DNA from: CAYMZZ01 sp047600605
Lineage (GTDB): Bacteria; Bacteroidota; Bacteroidia; Chitinophagales; Chitinophagaceae
Length of the DNA stretch: 64,000 bases
Assembly: GCA_047600605.1 (NCBI GenBank)
Contig: JASGKK010000003.1
Location: 62,001 to 126,000 of the forward strand
Direction: 5' to 3'
In this document: positions 52,376-60,564 of the stretch, piece after piece
Layout of the letters: every line of letters begins with the position of its first letter
How positions within the stretch are numbered: the stretch's first letter is position 1
Position numbers and translations under genes: made by a program
The notes under the pieces: model-generated
Databases searched by the model: none
What the model saw: only the letters and a program-made list of their open reading frames with translations
Told to the model about the DNA's origin: nothing

Positions 52376-53182
52376 ATGGTATCGCTGGTACGCAATAAAA
52401 AATGGATAGTGGCTATTCTGATTACCGCCGCGCTCATCCCTGTGGTCATTACAGCCGGCGAGCTAATCGCTACAGACAGCAAATCAGTCGTTTTTTTAGG
52501 CAACCTCCATCCGGCCCTTGCCATTTTCATTATCTGTTATTATGTTTTGCTGCTATGCCTGGGCACGGCCTGGCTCATCAGACAGGTTATTCTTATCGCC
52601 CGATTAAAAGCAGAAAGCCGGAAAGCCGAGCTGATGTTGCTGAAAAGCCAGGTAAGTCCTCACTTCTTTTTCAATATGCTCAATAATCTGTATGGCCTGG
52701 TAGTAAAAGATGCGCCGAAAGCCCAGCAATTGATCCTTAAACTATCAGACATGATGCGGTACAGTATCTACAATGGTGAAAATGAAACGGTGCTGCTGAA
52801 AGACGAGATTGATTTTCTGAAGAACTATATTGAGCTGCACAAAACGCGCTATCATAAGCACATAACCGTCAGCTTTAATTATACCGCTGATGAAAACCGG
52901 AAAGTTGTTCCTTTACTGTTTATTATTCTCCTGGAAAATGCTTTTAAACATGGCGTCGAAAACCTGCGGGAAAACGCTTATGTAAAAATCGACCTGGCCA
53001 CTTCCGGCAACAGCCTGTTCTTTAGTATAGAAAACAATTATGAACCTATCGAAAGTAAGCCGGGAATTGGCCTGAAAAATCTGAAAAGGCGGCTGGAGCT
53101 AACCTATCCGAAGCAACATGATCTGTCTTTTTCTGTAACCGGAAACGTCTACCAGGCCCAACTCGTTTTAAAACAATTATGA
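52376..53182 (+). CDS. LytS/YehU-type sensor histidine kinase
   Basis: 268 aa from MVSLVRNKKW. Two membrane helices (about 9-27 and 43-68) precede a His_kinase domain: phospho-acceptor His in SQVSPHFFFNMLNNLYG, ATPase boxes LLENAFKHGVEN and GIGLKNLKRRLEL. No separate sensor domain, so it senses through the membrane or partner proteins. Overlaps the LytTR regulator by ATGA (53179-53182), so the two form a coupled system. Confidence 0.93.
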   Translation: MVSLVRNKKWIVAILITAALIPVVITAGELIATDSKSVVFLGNLHPALAIFIICYYVLLLCLGTAWLIRQVILIARLKAESRKAELMLLKSQVSPHFFFNMLNNLYGLVVKDAPKAQQLILKLSDMMRYSIYNGENETVLLKDEIDFLKNYIELHKTRYHKHITVSFNYTADENRKVVPLLFIILLENAFKHGVENLRENAYVKIDLATSGNSLFFSIENNYEPIESKPGIGLKNLKRRLELTYPKQHDLSFSVTGNVYQAQLVLKQL

Positions 53183-53874
53183 TCAGATACCTAATCGTCG
53201 ACGACGAACATATTGCTCATGATATCATTAAAGGATATTGCGATTTGCTGCCAGATATGCAGCTCATGAAGCATTGTTACGACGCACTGGAGGCTTTCGA
53301 ATACCTGAACAAACAGGAAGTGGATTTGCTGTTTCTGGATCTGAATATGCCGGTACTAAAGGGATTCGAGTTTTTGAAAACCCTGAAGAATCCGCCAAAA
53401 GTGATTGTAACTACTGCTTATAAAGAATTTGCCCTGGAAGGCTATGAATATAATATCGCCGACTATCTGTTAAAGCCTTTTAGTTTCGAAAGGTTCCTGA
53501 AAGCTATTAATAATGCCTTTAGCCGCCCTGCGACTCAAAAGGTTATTCAATCTGAAAGCACGGCTGCACCCAACCGGATATTTATCCAGAGCAACAAAAA
53601 ATATATCCAACTGGAGACAGACAATATCCTGTATATCGAAGCTACCGGCAACTATATCAAAATTGTAACCCCAGCCGAAACCATTACTATCCGTGAAAAA
53701 ATATCCGCTGTTCTGGATCTGTTGCCCGGTACAGATTTTTTGCAGGTGCATAAATCCTTTATTGTAGCCCGCCGACATATCAATAGCATCGAGGGGAATA
53801 TTATACATATCAGAAACTATACCATACCGGTCGGAAAGATGTATAAGTCCAATATTGCTCAATTGCTGAAATAA
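53179..53874 (+). CDS. LytTR-family response regulator
   Basis: 231 aa. Receiver domain with acidic pair DDEH, phospho-acceptor Asp in LLFLDLNMPVLKG and Lys in LLKPFSFE. The C-terminal LytTR DNA-binding domain shows IFIQSNKKYIQLETDNILYIEATGNY and LQVHKSFIVARRHINSIEGN. Partner of the overlapping LytS-like kinase. Targets are usually 9-bp direct repeats; none was assigned here. Confidence 0.95.
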   Translation: MIRYLIVDDEHIAHDIIKGYCDLLPDMQLMKHCYDALEAFEYLNKQEVDLLFLDLNMPVLKGFEFLKTLKNPPKVIVTTAYKEFALEGYEYNIADYLLKPFSFERFLKAINNAFSRPATQKVIQSESTAAPNRIFIQSNKKYIQLETDNILYIEATGNYIKIVTPAETITIREKISAVLDLLPGTDFLQVHKSFIVARRHINSIEGNIIHIRNYTIPVGKMYKSNIAQLLK

Positions 53875-53973
53875 AAGTTTTCTCTTTTTACATTTCCTGC
53901 AAAAGTCTCCTAAAGGCTGCTACTCTTCACTTACTCAAAAAGCCGTATCTTCCTAAGTACAAAGCAGCCTTCC

Positions 53974-54813
53974 ATGCTATTAAATCACATAGCTCCCAGC
54001 GCCCGGCTTTCTCCCTGGATACGCTGCTACCGCATTATTGAATTTAAGTTTGACCCGCGGCTCACGATTCCCCCGAAAATGTACTCACCCCGTCCGGAAC
54101 ATTGTCTGCAATTTTATCCCAGAGATACCGAGCAGGTCAGCTATAGCAATTCTTCGTACAATATCACTGGCAAAAGGGTCACTCTTGCGGGCCAGCATAC
54201 GATGCTGCAACATCGCTGCATTGGACACAATTTTCTAAGCCTACAGGTGGTCTTTCAGCCCGCCAGTCTCTATCAGCTTACTGGCCTGCCAGCAGGTGAA
54301 CTAACCAATATCTATACAGCCGCGGAAGATTTTCTGGGCAATGAGGTACACTTTGTCAACGAGGAGTTGTCTGCTGCCACTACTTGTCCTGAAATGATAT
54401 GCATCGTTGAGCGTTTTATCGGCTCACTGGTCAGTAAACCTGCAAGGATAAGAAACAGTGGTGCAGCTATTGATGCATGTGCCCAACGAATGCTGCAGGC
54501 CGAAGAACGGTTTAACCTCGACGGCTTTCTTCGCGAGGCTTTTTTATCTCATCGTCAGTTTGACCGTCTCTTCACCGAACGTATCGGAATACCTCCCAAA
54601 CATTTTTTGCAACTCATCCGTTTCGATAAAACTTACCGGCTAAAGAATCGCCGGCCTGAGCTGGACTGGCTGTCAATCGCCGTGCAAACCGGTTATTATG
54701 ATTATCAGCATCTGGCCAAAGAATATAAAAATTTTACCGGCTATAGCCCTACTCAGTTTTTCTCACTCGATCAATCGGCCCCGGAGAGAAGTTTTGGCGA
54801 AGCTGAAATTTAA
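53974..54813 (+). CDS. AraC-family transcriptional regulator
   Basis: 279 aa. The N-terminal 160 residues (HIAPSARLSPWIRCYRIIEFKF, CLQFYPRDTEQ) are a sensing domain of the DUF6597-like kind; the C-terminal HTH pair is LREAFLSHRQFDRLFTERIGIPPKHF and LSIAVQTGYYDYQHLAKEYKNFTGYSPTQFF. It is 66 bp before the cupin gene on the same strand, so it may regulate it. Confidence 0.92.
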   Translation: MLLNHIAPSARLSPWIRCYRIIEFKFDPRLTIPPKMYSPRPEHCLQFYPRDTEQVSYSNSSYNITGKRVTLAGQHTMLQHRCIGHNFLSLQVVFQPASLYQLTGLPAGELTNIYTAAEDFLGNEVHFVNEELSAATTCPEMICIVERFIGSLVSKPARIRNSGAAIDACAQRMLQAEERFNLDGFLREAFLSHRQFDRLFTERIGIPPKHFLQLIRFDKTYRLKNRRPELDWLSIAVQTGYYDYQHLAKEYKNFTGYSPTQFFSLDQSAPERSFGEAEI

Positions 54814-54879
54814 AATGACCAGTTTTTACCACTGAGTAGTCCGTCTGTTGCCCGATGTTTGGCTACAAATAGCTACCCC

Positions 54880-55428
54880 ATGCATCGTAAAAAATTTATG
54901 ACTACGGCACTCTCCCTTCTGCCGGTGCTGACATTTGCCCGGCTCGCCGAAACACGTGAGGAAACCACAGAGCCTTTTATTGTTCGTGCCGGTCAGCCGC
55001 GTTATGGCAAGCCTCTTTTTTACAAGGGCCGGCATCCCAACAATGTGGTGATCGCTAAAACGGATACCGGTGGAGCATTCAGCGTATTTGCCTATACGGG
55101 GCTGGACAAGATCGGCCCCTCGACTCATCTGCATGAGGAGCAGGATGAAATATTCTGGGTCACAGAAGGGCACTTTCGTTTCATGGTCGGCGGAGAACTC
55201 ATGGAGTTATCTGCCGGGGATACCATCTTTTTGCCCCGCAAGATCGCCCATAGCTGGATCCAACTTTCTGACCGGGGCAGTCTGTTCTATGCTGTATACC
55301 CTGCTGGTACGATGGAAGAATTTTTTATTGAAATGAGTGAACGCGGCGCTCCTCCTACCGAAGAAGAAGCAAAGGCCATCCATCGCCGCCATGGCATGCA
55401 ATTGGTTGGACCAGGATTGAAGTTATAG
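54880..55428 (+). CDS. Exported cupin-domain protein
   Basis: 182 aa from MHRKKFMTT; only a TTG would extend it further. The N-terminal segment RKKFMTTALSLLPVLTFA looks like a signal, possibly Tat-type, though a twin Arg is absent. The cupin fold has the metal motif THLHEEQDEIFWVTEG (HxH...E) and later HSWIQL with the third His. Related proteins are dioxygenases such as quercetinase-like enzymes. Substrate unknown. Follows the AraC gene closely. Confidence 0.85.
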   Translation: MHRKKFMTTALSLLPVLTFARLAETREETTEPFIVRAGQPRYGKPLFYKGRHPNNVVIAKTDTGGAFSVFAYTGLDKIGPSTHLHEEQDEIFWVTEGHFRFMVGGELMELSAGDTIFLPRKIAHSWIQLSDRGSLFYAVYPAGTMEEFFIEMSERGAPPTEEEAKAIHRRHGMQLVGPGLKL

Positions 55429-55470
55429 ATCAGCATTGCACTCGTGTCTGGGAAAATCCCGAAAAATCCA

Positions 55471-55629
55471 ATGTTTTATTTTGCACCTGTAAATGTTTGT
55501 ATCATCCGATTAATCGCCCTTTTGCCCCCACAGACGGCCGATGTGGTTCACAAGGAGCTTTGTCAACCACAAGAAAAAATAAGGCGAGGGAATACAGGTA
55601 AAATAATTCTTCTTTCGGACGCCTCTGTC
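55471..55629 (-). repeat. Intergenic dispersed repeat, copy B
   Basis: About 160 bp on the minus strand between the cupin and BF3164 genes, similar to 30984-31153 (see there for the shared blocks). The hairpin at 55542-55571 keeps 9 of 10 pairs. The copy ends directly at the 30-bp palindrome (55633-55662). The two copies are about 24 kb apart and inverted. Confidence 0.65.
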
Positions 55630-55632
55630 AGG

Positions 55633-55662
55633 GGCAGGCCCGCGATGCATCGCGGGCCTGCC
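55633..55662. repeat. Perfect 30-bp palindrome
   Basis: The two 15-bp halves are exact reverse complements with no spacer, GC-rich (arm begins GGCAGGCCCGCG and centres on ATGCAT). It stands next to repeat copy B and 41 bp past the end of the BF3164 gene. No T tract follows on either strand. It resembles REP-type hairpins more than a terminator. Confidence 0.8.
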
Positions 55663-55703
55663 GCATTTCTAAAAGATACCAAGGTTTCCCCCTGCGCCTG
55701 CTG

Positions 55704-56774
55704 CTATTCTATTACAGAAAAACTTATCGCCCTTGTCTGAGGGTTCAGCATGTAAAGAGTTTTGTCATCCGATGTAACGGAGAAATCAACGATATCGTTC
55801 TTTACGTTGATTTGCCGTACGGGATTCCCTTCCCAGTCATACACCAATATCTTATTACCGAAAAACTGGTGAGCCGATCTGAAATGATAGCCGGAAAACA
55901 GGAGATAGAAAAATTTATCGGTAACATGCCCTTTCAGAAAGCCGTACCGCGTTTCTTCATCTGGTGTGGCTACTGTTACCCCTGAATTATTCCGGAAGGG
56001 TGCGAGTCGAGGTGAAAACCCTACCGGTCCACTGATTTTTTTATGCTCTCCGTTGGTAAGATCAAATAGTTCAAACTGATCGGCATACCGGCAGGCCAAT
56101 ACTATCTTTTTCTTATCCGGCTTTAGCAACATAAAGCTCTCATACGACATTTTATTTACCATAGAAGAGCCAATGGCAGTATCCTTCTGATAAGACAATA
56201 GCTGTTTGTTTAGTGAGCTGTCCCGAAAATTTACATATACGAGTTTCTCATCCGTATCGTAATTACCACTCAGTAATGCTTCATTCCGGTTTAAAAGAAT
56301 CGCATCATAATAAAAGACCTGTGGTTTTATACGATACTCCGAATAATACTCCAGTCCCCCGCTGCTTTTTAATACCGTGCTCAGATTGGTAGTAATAAAT
56401 CCATTTTTAGCCACATCAAATACCCATACCAGGCTATCGGAAATGCCGAATGACATAAAGGCCAGGGTTCCGCCCTTCTTTTGGCTTGCAGGAAGAATAT
56501 TATTCACTACTTTTTTTTGTCCGATATCAACTACACGAACATGGTGAGGATTACTATTCAGATTATTTACCACGAGCAACAGGGAGTCCCTGTATATGGT
56601 CATCAATTGCGGTGTGGGTAATTCTGTAGCGACCAGCTTAGTTTCTGCCTGAACCGAAACCACTGGAAACCTTCCTGGATCCTTTATACTTTTTGCATTT
56701 TTACCCGTTGGAGAACAGGCATATATACTTATTGAAATGTACAAGAAATATAGAAAGCCGGAAATTTTATACAT
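55704..56774 (-). CDS. BF3164-family lipoprotein
   Basis: 356 aa from MYKISGFLYFLY. Lipobox IYAC followed by SPTGKN. The mature part is a WD/TolB-like propeller with pattern TIYRDSLLLVVNN, VRVVDIGQKKV, RYGFLKGHVTDKFFYLLFSG and KILVYDWEGNPVRQI, which matches the BF3164 group. It is a surface or periplasmic lipoprotein of unknown role. The start was chosen for the best lipoprotein signal. Confidence 0.85.
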   Translation of the reverse strand: MYKISGFLYFLYISISIYACSPTGKNAKSIKDPGRFPVVSVQAETKLVATELPTPQLMTIYRDSLLLVVNNLNSNPHHVRVVDIGQKKVVNNILPASQKKGGTLAFMSFGISDSLVWVFDVAKNGFITTNLSTVLKSSGGLEYYSEYRIKPQVFYYDAILLNRNEALLSGNYDTDEKLVYVNFRDSSLNKQLLSYQKDTAIGSSMVNKMSYESFMLLKPDKKKIVLACRYADQFELFDLTNGEHKKISGPVGFSPRLAPFRNNSGVTVATPDEETRYGFLKGHVTDKFFYLLFSGYHFRSAHQFFGNKILVYDWEGNPVRQINVKNDIVDFSVTSDDKTLYMLNPQTRAISFSVIE

Positions 56775-56934
56775 AACGGTTTTATAAAAGACAAGCATGG
56801 TCAAATGTGCTTCAGGGCATCTGTATGACTTCGGATAAATATACGAAACTCCGCCTGTCTGGTATTGCTAAAACCTGTTGAGCAGACCAATGATTGGCTA
56901 CACTTAAATGCTGATAAATTCAGAAAATCCTGCT

Positions 56935-57957
56935 TTAGAATTTTCCTGGTTTCAGTTCTGATTTCTTTCTAAGCCGTACATAAGCGCTACAGGGATTCTC
57001 ACGAATTGCAGCAACTACGGCCCTCATGATATTATCACGATCGGGCATACAGGTAAACCCAGCCAGACGATGAAGCATAGTATCCAGCATAATGGCACTT
57101 TGTTCGCTTTTTTGCGCCACTAACGCATTAATAAAATCTTCGGGGGCAGCCCTGTCTGCAGCAACTCCGGTAAAGCCATGAGGCCGTACACCCGAAAAAC
57201 GATAAAAAAAACGGGTATGATAAATCTGCAACACATCAAGATAAGCAGTATCGGGGAACTCTTTCATGAGACGGAAAGAAACATCACTTAAGTCTCCAAC
57301 GTGTTTCAGCAATGTATGTCGTATAACAGGCACGTCCTGCCCCTTCCTGAATTTCGCCAGCCCGTATAACGCATATTCAATATCTCCGAAACCAAGTTCA
57401 TACCCTTGATAGGGATCAGTGTGTCTCGGGCGTATAGCCATATCCTTAATGTAGGAGTAATATCTTTCCTGGGGATTCAGCTGAGGAAGCATAGTATAGG
57501 CCGTGCTCAAATAATTGTGTTTGGTAATTAACCGATCAACTACCCTGTCTTTTGCATCAAACCGTTCCCAATTTGCTTCCAGTAGTATAAAATCTGAAAC
57601 TCTCCGGAAGGCCATTCCAAACTCTCCTTCATCAATAGCAACCATTGACGTATCATCCAAATGATTTAATATCACATCAAGTTTATTAAACGATTTTCTT
57701 TTTAGCATTTGACTATATGCAGTAGCCCGCAAAATCGGGTTTTCAGATTTACCAAGCCGTACCAACTCGGCGTCCGTAATAATACTTATTTGAGAACTAT
57801 CGTAGTATGTAACCATTCCTTTCGATGCAACCACATGAAGAAACGGCTGAACAGGCTTTCTAAAATCTTTTATCGCATAAAAATTGTTTTGTTTGTTTTT
57901 GCAGGAACTCACGCAAGCTATTATGGCAATTAACAGAAGATATTTCAGCCTGGTCAT
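56935..57957 (-). CDS. Lipoprotein of unknown function
   Basis: 340 aa from MTRLKYLLL, with an alternative ATG two codons upstream. Lipobox VSSC followed by KNKQ. The mature part is helical, possibly HEAT-like (AELVRLGKSENPILRATAYSQMLKRKSFNKLD, DIEYALYGLAKFRKGQD). No catalytic motif. Followed 160 bp later by the BF3164 gene on the same strand. Confidence 0.72.
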   Translation of the reverse strand: MTRLKYLLLIAIIACVSSCKNKQNNFYAIKDFRKPVQPFLHVVASKGMVTYYDSSQISIITDAELVRLGKSENPILRATAYSQMLKRKSFNKLDVILNHLDDTSMVAIDEGEFGMAFRRVSDFILLEANWERFDAKDRVVDRLITKHNYLSTAYTMLPQLNPQERYYSYIKDMAIRPRHTDPYQGYELGFGDIEYALYGLAKFRKGQDVPVIRHTLLKHVGDLSDVSFRLMKEFPDTAYLDVLQIYHTRFFYRFSGVRPHGFTGVAADRAAPEDFINALVAQKSEQSAIMLDTMLHRLAGFTCMPDRDNIMRAVVAAIRENPCSAYVRLRKKSELKPGKF

Positions 57958-58133
57958 AAACATTTAATGCTAAGATGTTGCAATCAATGGTTTCCATATG
58001 CAGGCTACAGTCCTTTAAATAATGGGGCCAGCTGAAATAATTTTCTTCCAGGTTCTTAAGAATTGGGCTATTAACTCATAATAATATTGCGATTTGCGGC
58101 AAAAAGTACTATATTTATTAAAATCAACTGCAT

Positions 58134-58373
58134 ATGAATATTAACGACCTGATACTGCCATTTGCATTAATGATTGTTGTTTTCGCGCTTTCTTTATATA
58201 TCAGAAAAGCGAAACCAATTTATCAATTTGTTATAGCCGGTGTGGCTGTTACTTATTCAATCGTGGCTTGTTTTGTAACAGGAGACCGATCCTTCCTGTT
58301 TATTACGATCCTGGGAATTTCCTGGTTAGCGAGATTGTACGATGCCAACAGGAAGCTTCCTGCAAAAAGCTAA
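58134..58373 (+). CDS. Small membrane protein of unknown function
   Basis: 79 aa with three hydrophobic helices (ILPFALMIVVFALSLYI, FVIAGVAVTYSIVACFV, FLFITILGISWLARLY), short loops and a basic C-terminus (RKLPAKS). No family recognised. Convergent with the second serine hydrolase and divergent from the lipoprotein gene. Confidence 0.68.
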   Translation: MNINDLILPFALMIVVFALSLYIRKAKPIYQFVIAGVAVTYSIVACFVTGDRSFLFITILGISWLARLYDANRKLPAKS

Positions 58374-58390
58374 ATCTATAGCCCGTCTGC

Positions 58391-59863
58391 TCAGTTTCCT
58401 AAAATCCGTTTGAGCGCGTCCCTGCTTTCAGGATTTTGCGGATTAAGTTCCAGTGCTTTCCTGTACATAGCAATGGCTTCCTCTCTGTACCCGCTTTTCA
58501 TCAATGCCTCGCCGTAACTGTCATATACATTGTAGCTGAGCGGAAAAAGCAGGGTGTTTATCTTAAACACTTCCAGGGCAAGTTGCTGGTGCTTATCAAA
58601 AGCAGCTTCGTACAGTAATTGATAGGCAAGAAGATTCATTTGCCCTTCATCCAGGTAATAGTGTGCTGAATCGGCCTGTAACTGCAGCAGCCGGCAAAAT
58701 GCCGGATCGACTCCCCTTTTTACAAGATCGGAGCCATAGTCCTGCGTCAGGGATTTCTTCCGCGAAAGGATGGGTTGCTGATCAAGTATACGTAGTGCGT
58801 TGACGCCATTTTGATAAATGCCCTCACTAAAAGCATTATCCAAAACAATCACGGCTTGTTTTCGTGTAATATTTCTCAGAAAAATAGCCACGGCACCGGG
58901 AACTCCGCCGCCATGCCATACCACTTTTCCGGCAGTAGTATCCGTAAAAATGAACCAGCCCAGTCCGTACGATGCGCGGCCAATGCCAATATCTGCACTA
59001 ATAGTTTCACCATTGTTTAATTTGGTTGGCGTAAAAGCTTCTTCTAAAGTAGTGGCATTTATGAGCTTGTTGGTATAAAGAGCCTGGTCAAAACTCAACA
59101 GATCCGTTGCATTTGTTATTATATTACCCTGTCCGACAAATCCGCTGAGGTTATATAGCCGCCAGCGGACTTTACTGATACCGGCTACATGCTGAGGTTC
59201 GGCTGTAAATAATGTAGGATACTGATAATTATTTACCCGGCCTGGGTCAGTCACTTTCGCTGTATCGGTAAGAAAATAAGTACCCGGCATGTTTGCCGGC
59301 AGAAAAATTTCTTTTTTCACATAATCCTGGAAACTCCTTCGGGAAACCTTTTCTACCAGCAGGGCCAGCAGGGAGAAATTGGTATTGGAGTACTGCCATT
59401 TTTCGCCGGGTTTAAAATACAGGGGCTTGTTCCACACTTTTAAAGATGGAAGAATGTCTGTGTTAAAAAATATTTTCTCCGGATTCTTATCTACCAGTTG
59501 GCCATACAGCTCATAATCCGGCAGACCTGATGTGTGAGACAGCAGGTGCCTGATAGTAATTTCGGGGTATTGAAAGCCGGGCAGATATTTTACAAGCGGG
59601 TCATTGAGCCGGAGTTTCCCTTTCTCCTTCAACTGCAAAACAGCGATGGACGTAAATATTTTCGATACCGAGCCAATGGAAAACCGGGAACCATCCTCAT
59701 TTGGTTTTTTGGCGGGAAAATCAGCATACCCAAAAGACTGTTTATATATAATATGCCCCTTTTCGGCTACCAGGACATTTCCGTTTAACTGGCCATGCTG
59801 GTGCAGGGACTGAAACAGGCTATCAAGCGCTGGCCCTATCTGCCTGTGCCATGCCTTTAACAT
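58391..59863 (-). CDS. Serine hydrolase (class C beta-lactamase fold) with C-terminal TPR; signal peptide out of frame
   Basis: 490 codons in this frame. Active-site motifs: SVSK (65-68), YSN in WQYSNTNFSLLA and HGGG in WHGGGVPGAV, with a TPR-like end (EAIAMYRKALELNPQNPES). Same architecture as 23488-24951. The annotated start MLKAWH has no signal peptide, but a perfect one (MKIILFLLFWVIL, ending GMAQ) starts at 59903 in another frame and joins this one if one G is removed from the GGG run at 59834-59836 (CCC on plus). The true start is thus 59903, and the mature enzyme is intact. It is divergent from the second ToxR-like gene. Confidence 0.88.
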   Translation of the reverse strand: MLKAWHRQIGPALDSLFQSLHQHGQLNGNVLVAEKGHIIYKQSFGYADFPAKKPNEDGSRFSIGSVSKIFTSIAVLQLKEKGKLRLNDPLVKYLPGFQYPEITIRHLLSHTSGLPDYELYGQLVDKNPEKIFFNTDILPSLKVWNKPLYFKPGEKWQYSNTNFSLLALLVEKVSRRSFQDYVKKEIFLPANMPGTYFLTDTAKVTDPGRVNNYQYPTLFTAEPQHVAGISKVRWRLYNLSGFVGQGNIITNATDLLSFDQALYTNKLINATTLEEAFTPTKLNNGETISADIGIGRASYGLGWFIFTDTTAGKVVWHGGGVPGAVAIFLRNITRKQAVIVLDNAFSEGIYQNGVNALRILDQQPILSRKKSLTQDYGSDLVKRGVDPAFCRLLQLQADSAHYYLDEGQMNLLAYQLLYEAAFDKHQQLALEVFKINTLLFPLSYNVYDSYGEALMKSGYREEAIAMYRKALELNPQNPESRDALKRILGN

Positions 59864-59950
59864 TTAGGATCACCCAAAAAAGAAGAAAAAGTATAATTTT
59901 CATGTGTATTTCATTTCAGACAAACATAGAGCGGCCCAACCCGCTTTCCC

Positions 59951-59989
59951 CTAAAGAAAGCTTTAGAAAAGCTGAATAAAGCTTTAGAT
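59951..59989. promoter_or_regulatory. Helically phased TTTAGA-type repeats
   Basis: CTAAAGAA (59951), CTTTAGAA (59961), a weaker CTGAATA (59972) and CTTTAGAT (59982) are spaced by 10-11 bp between the serine hydrolase and the second ToxR-like gene. This parallels 20413-20441 in front of the paralogous regulator. OmpR-type binding sites are usually such direct repeats. Confidence 0.55.
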
Positions 59990-60014
59990 TAGTGCATAAA
60001 CCCCGTCAAAAAAC

Positions 60015-60560
60015 ATGAAGGAAGCTGTATTTCAGATAAATGAGCGGTTTTTGATAGACCATGGCAAAAACGAAGTGTGGGACAAAGAAAAAGACCAGCG
60101 AAGCCGGCTCGAGCCCCGCTTAATGAAACTGCTGTGTCTGCTGGCAGACCGGTGCGGAGAGGTGGTAACACGGGATTATATAATAAAAGAGATCTGGGAT
60201 GACTACCCAGGCGCTAATGAGGGCCTGAACCAGGCCATCTCTTTTCTGCGGAAGCAGCTGGCAGATGACAGCAAAACCATCATTAAAACCCTGCCCAAAG
60301 AAGGATATATCTTTCATGCTACTATTTCGCCGGTAGCCGAAAATGCACCTGTTTCCCGCAAAAAAGCTGAAACCAGGTGGCCCAGATTAATAGCGGTGGG
60401 AAGCCTTTCCCTTATTCTGCTTGTGTTTGTCTTTTATTATGCCGGCAGGAAAAAATCCGGCATGACGGCAACAGATCTTAAAATTAAAGAAGCCGCTGAA
60501 ATTTCCCGGATCGATTCCATTCACCAGGCCGAAAGAATGAGGCAATTAAACGGGAAGTAA
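60015..60560 (+). CDS. ToxR/CadC-like membrane-bound winged-helix regulator, second copy
   Basis: 181 aa. OmpR-type winged helix in residues 10-100 (LEPRLMKLLCLLADRCGEVVTRDYIIKEIW, QAISFLRKQLADD, IIKTLPKEGYIFH), linker, one membrane helix (IAVGSLSLILLVFVFYYAG) and a short periplasmic tail. Clearly a paralogue of the protein at 20490. Divergent from the second serine hydrolase, which it probably controls together with itself. Confidence 0.88.
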   Translation: MKEAVFQINERFLIDHGKNEVWDKEKDQRSRLEPRLMKLLCLLADRCGEVVTRDYIIKEIWDDYPGANEGLNQAISFLRKQLADDSKTIIKTLPKEGYIFHATISPVAENAPVSRKKAETRWPRLIAVGSLSLILLVFVFYYAGRKKSGMTATDLKIKEAAEISRIDSIHQAERMRQLNGK

Positions 60561-60564
60561 TCTG

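Noticed and set aside
55444..55740. 98-codon open frame over repeat copy B
   Set aside because: It runs through the dispersed repeat and the palindrome; the frame is not kept in copy A, so it is not a gene.
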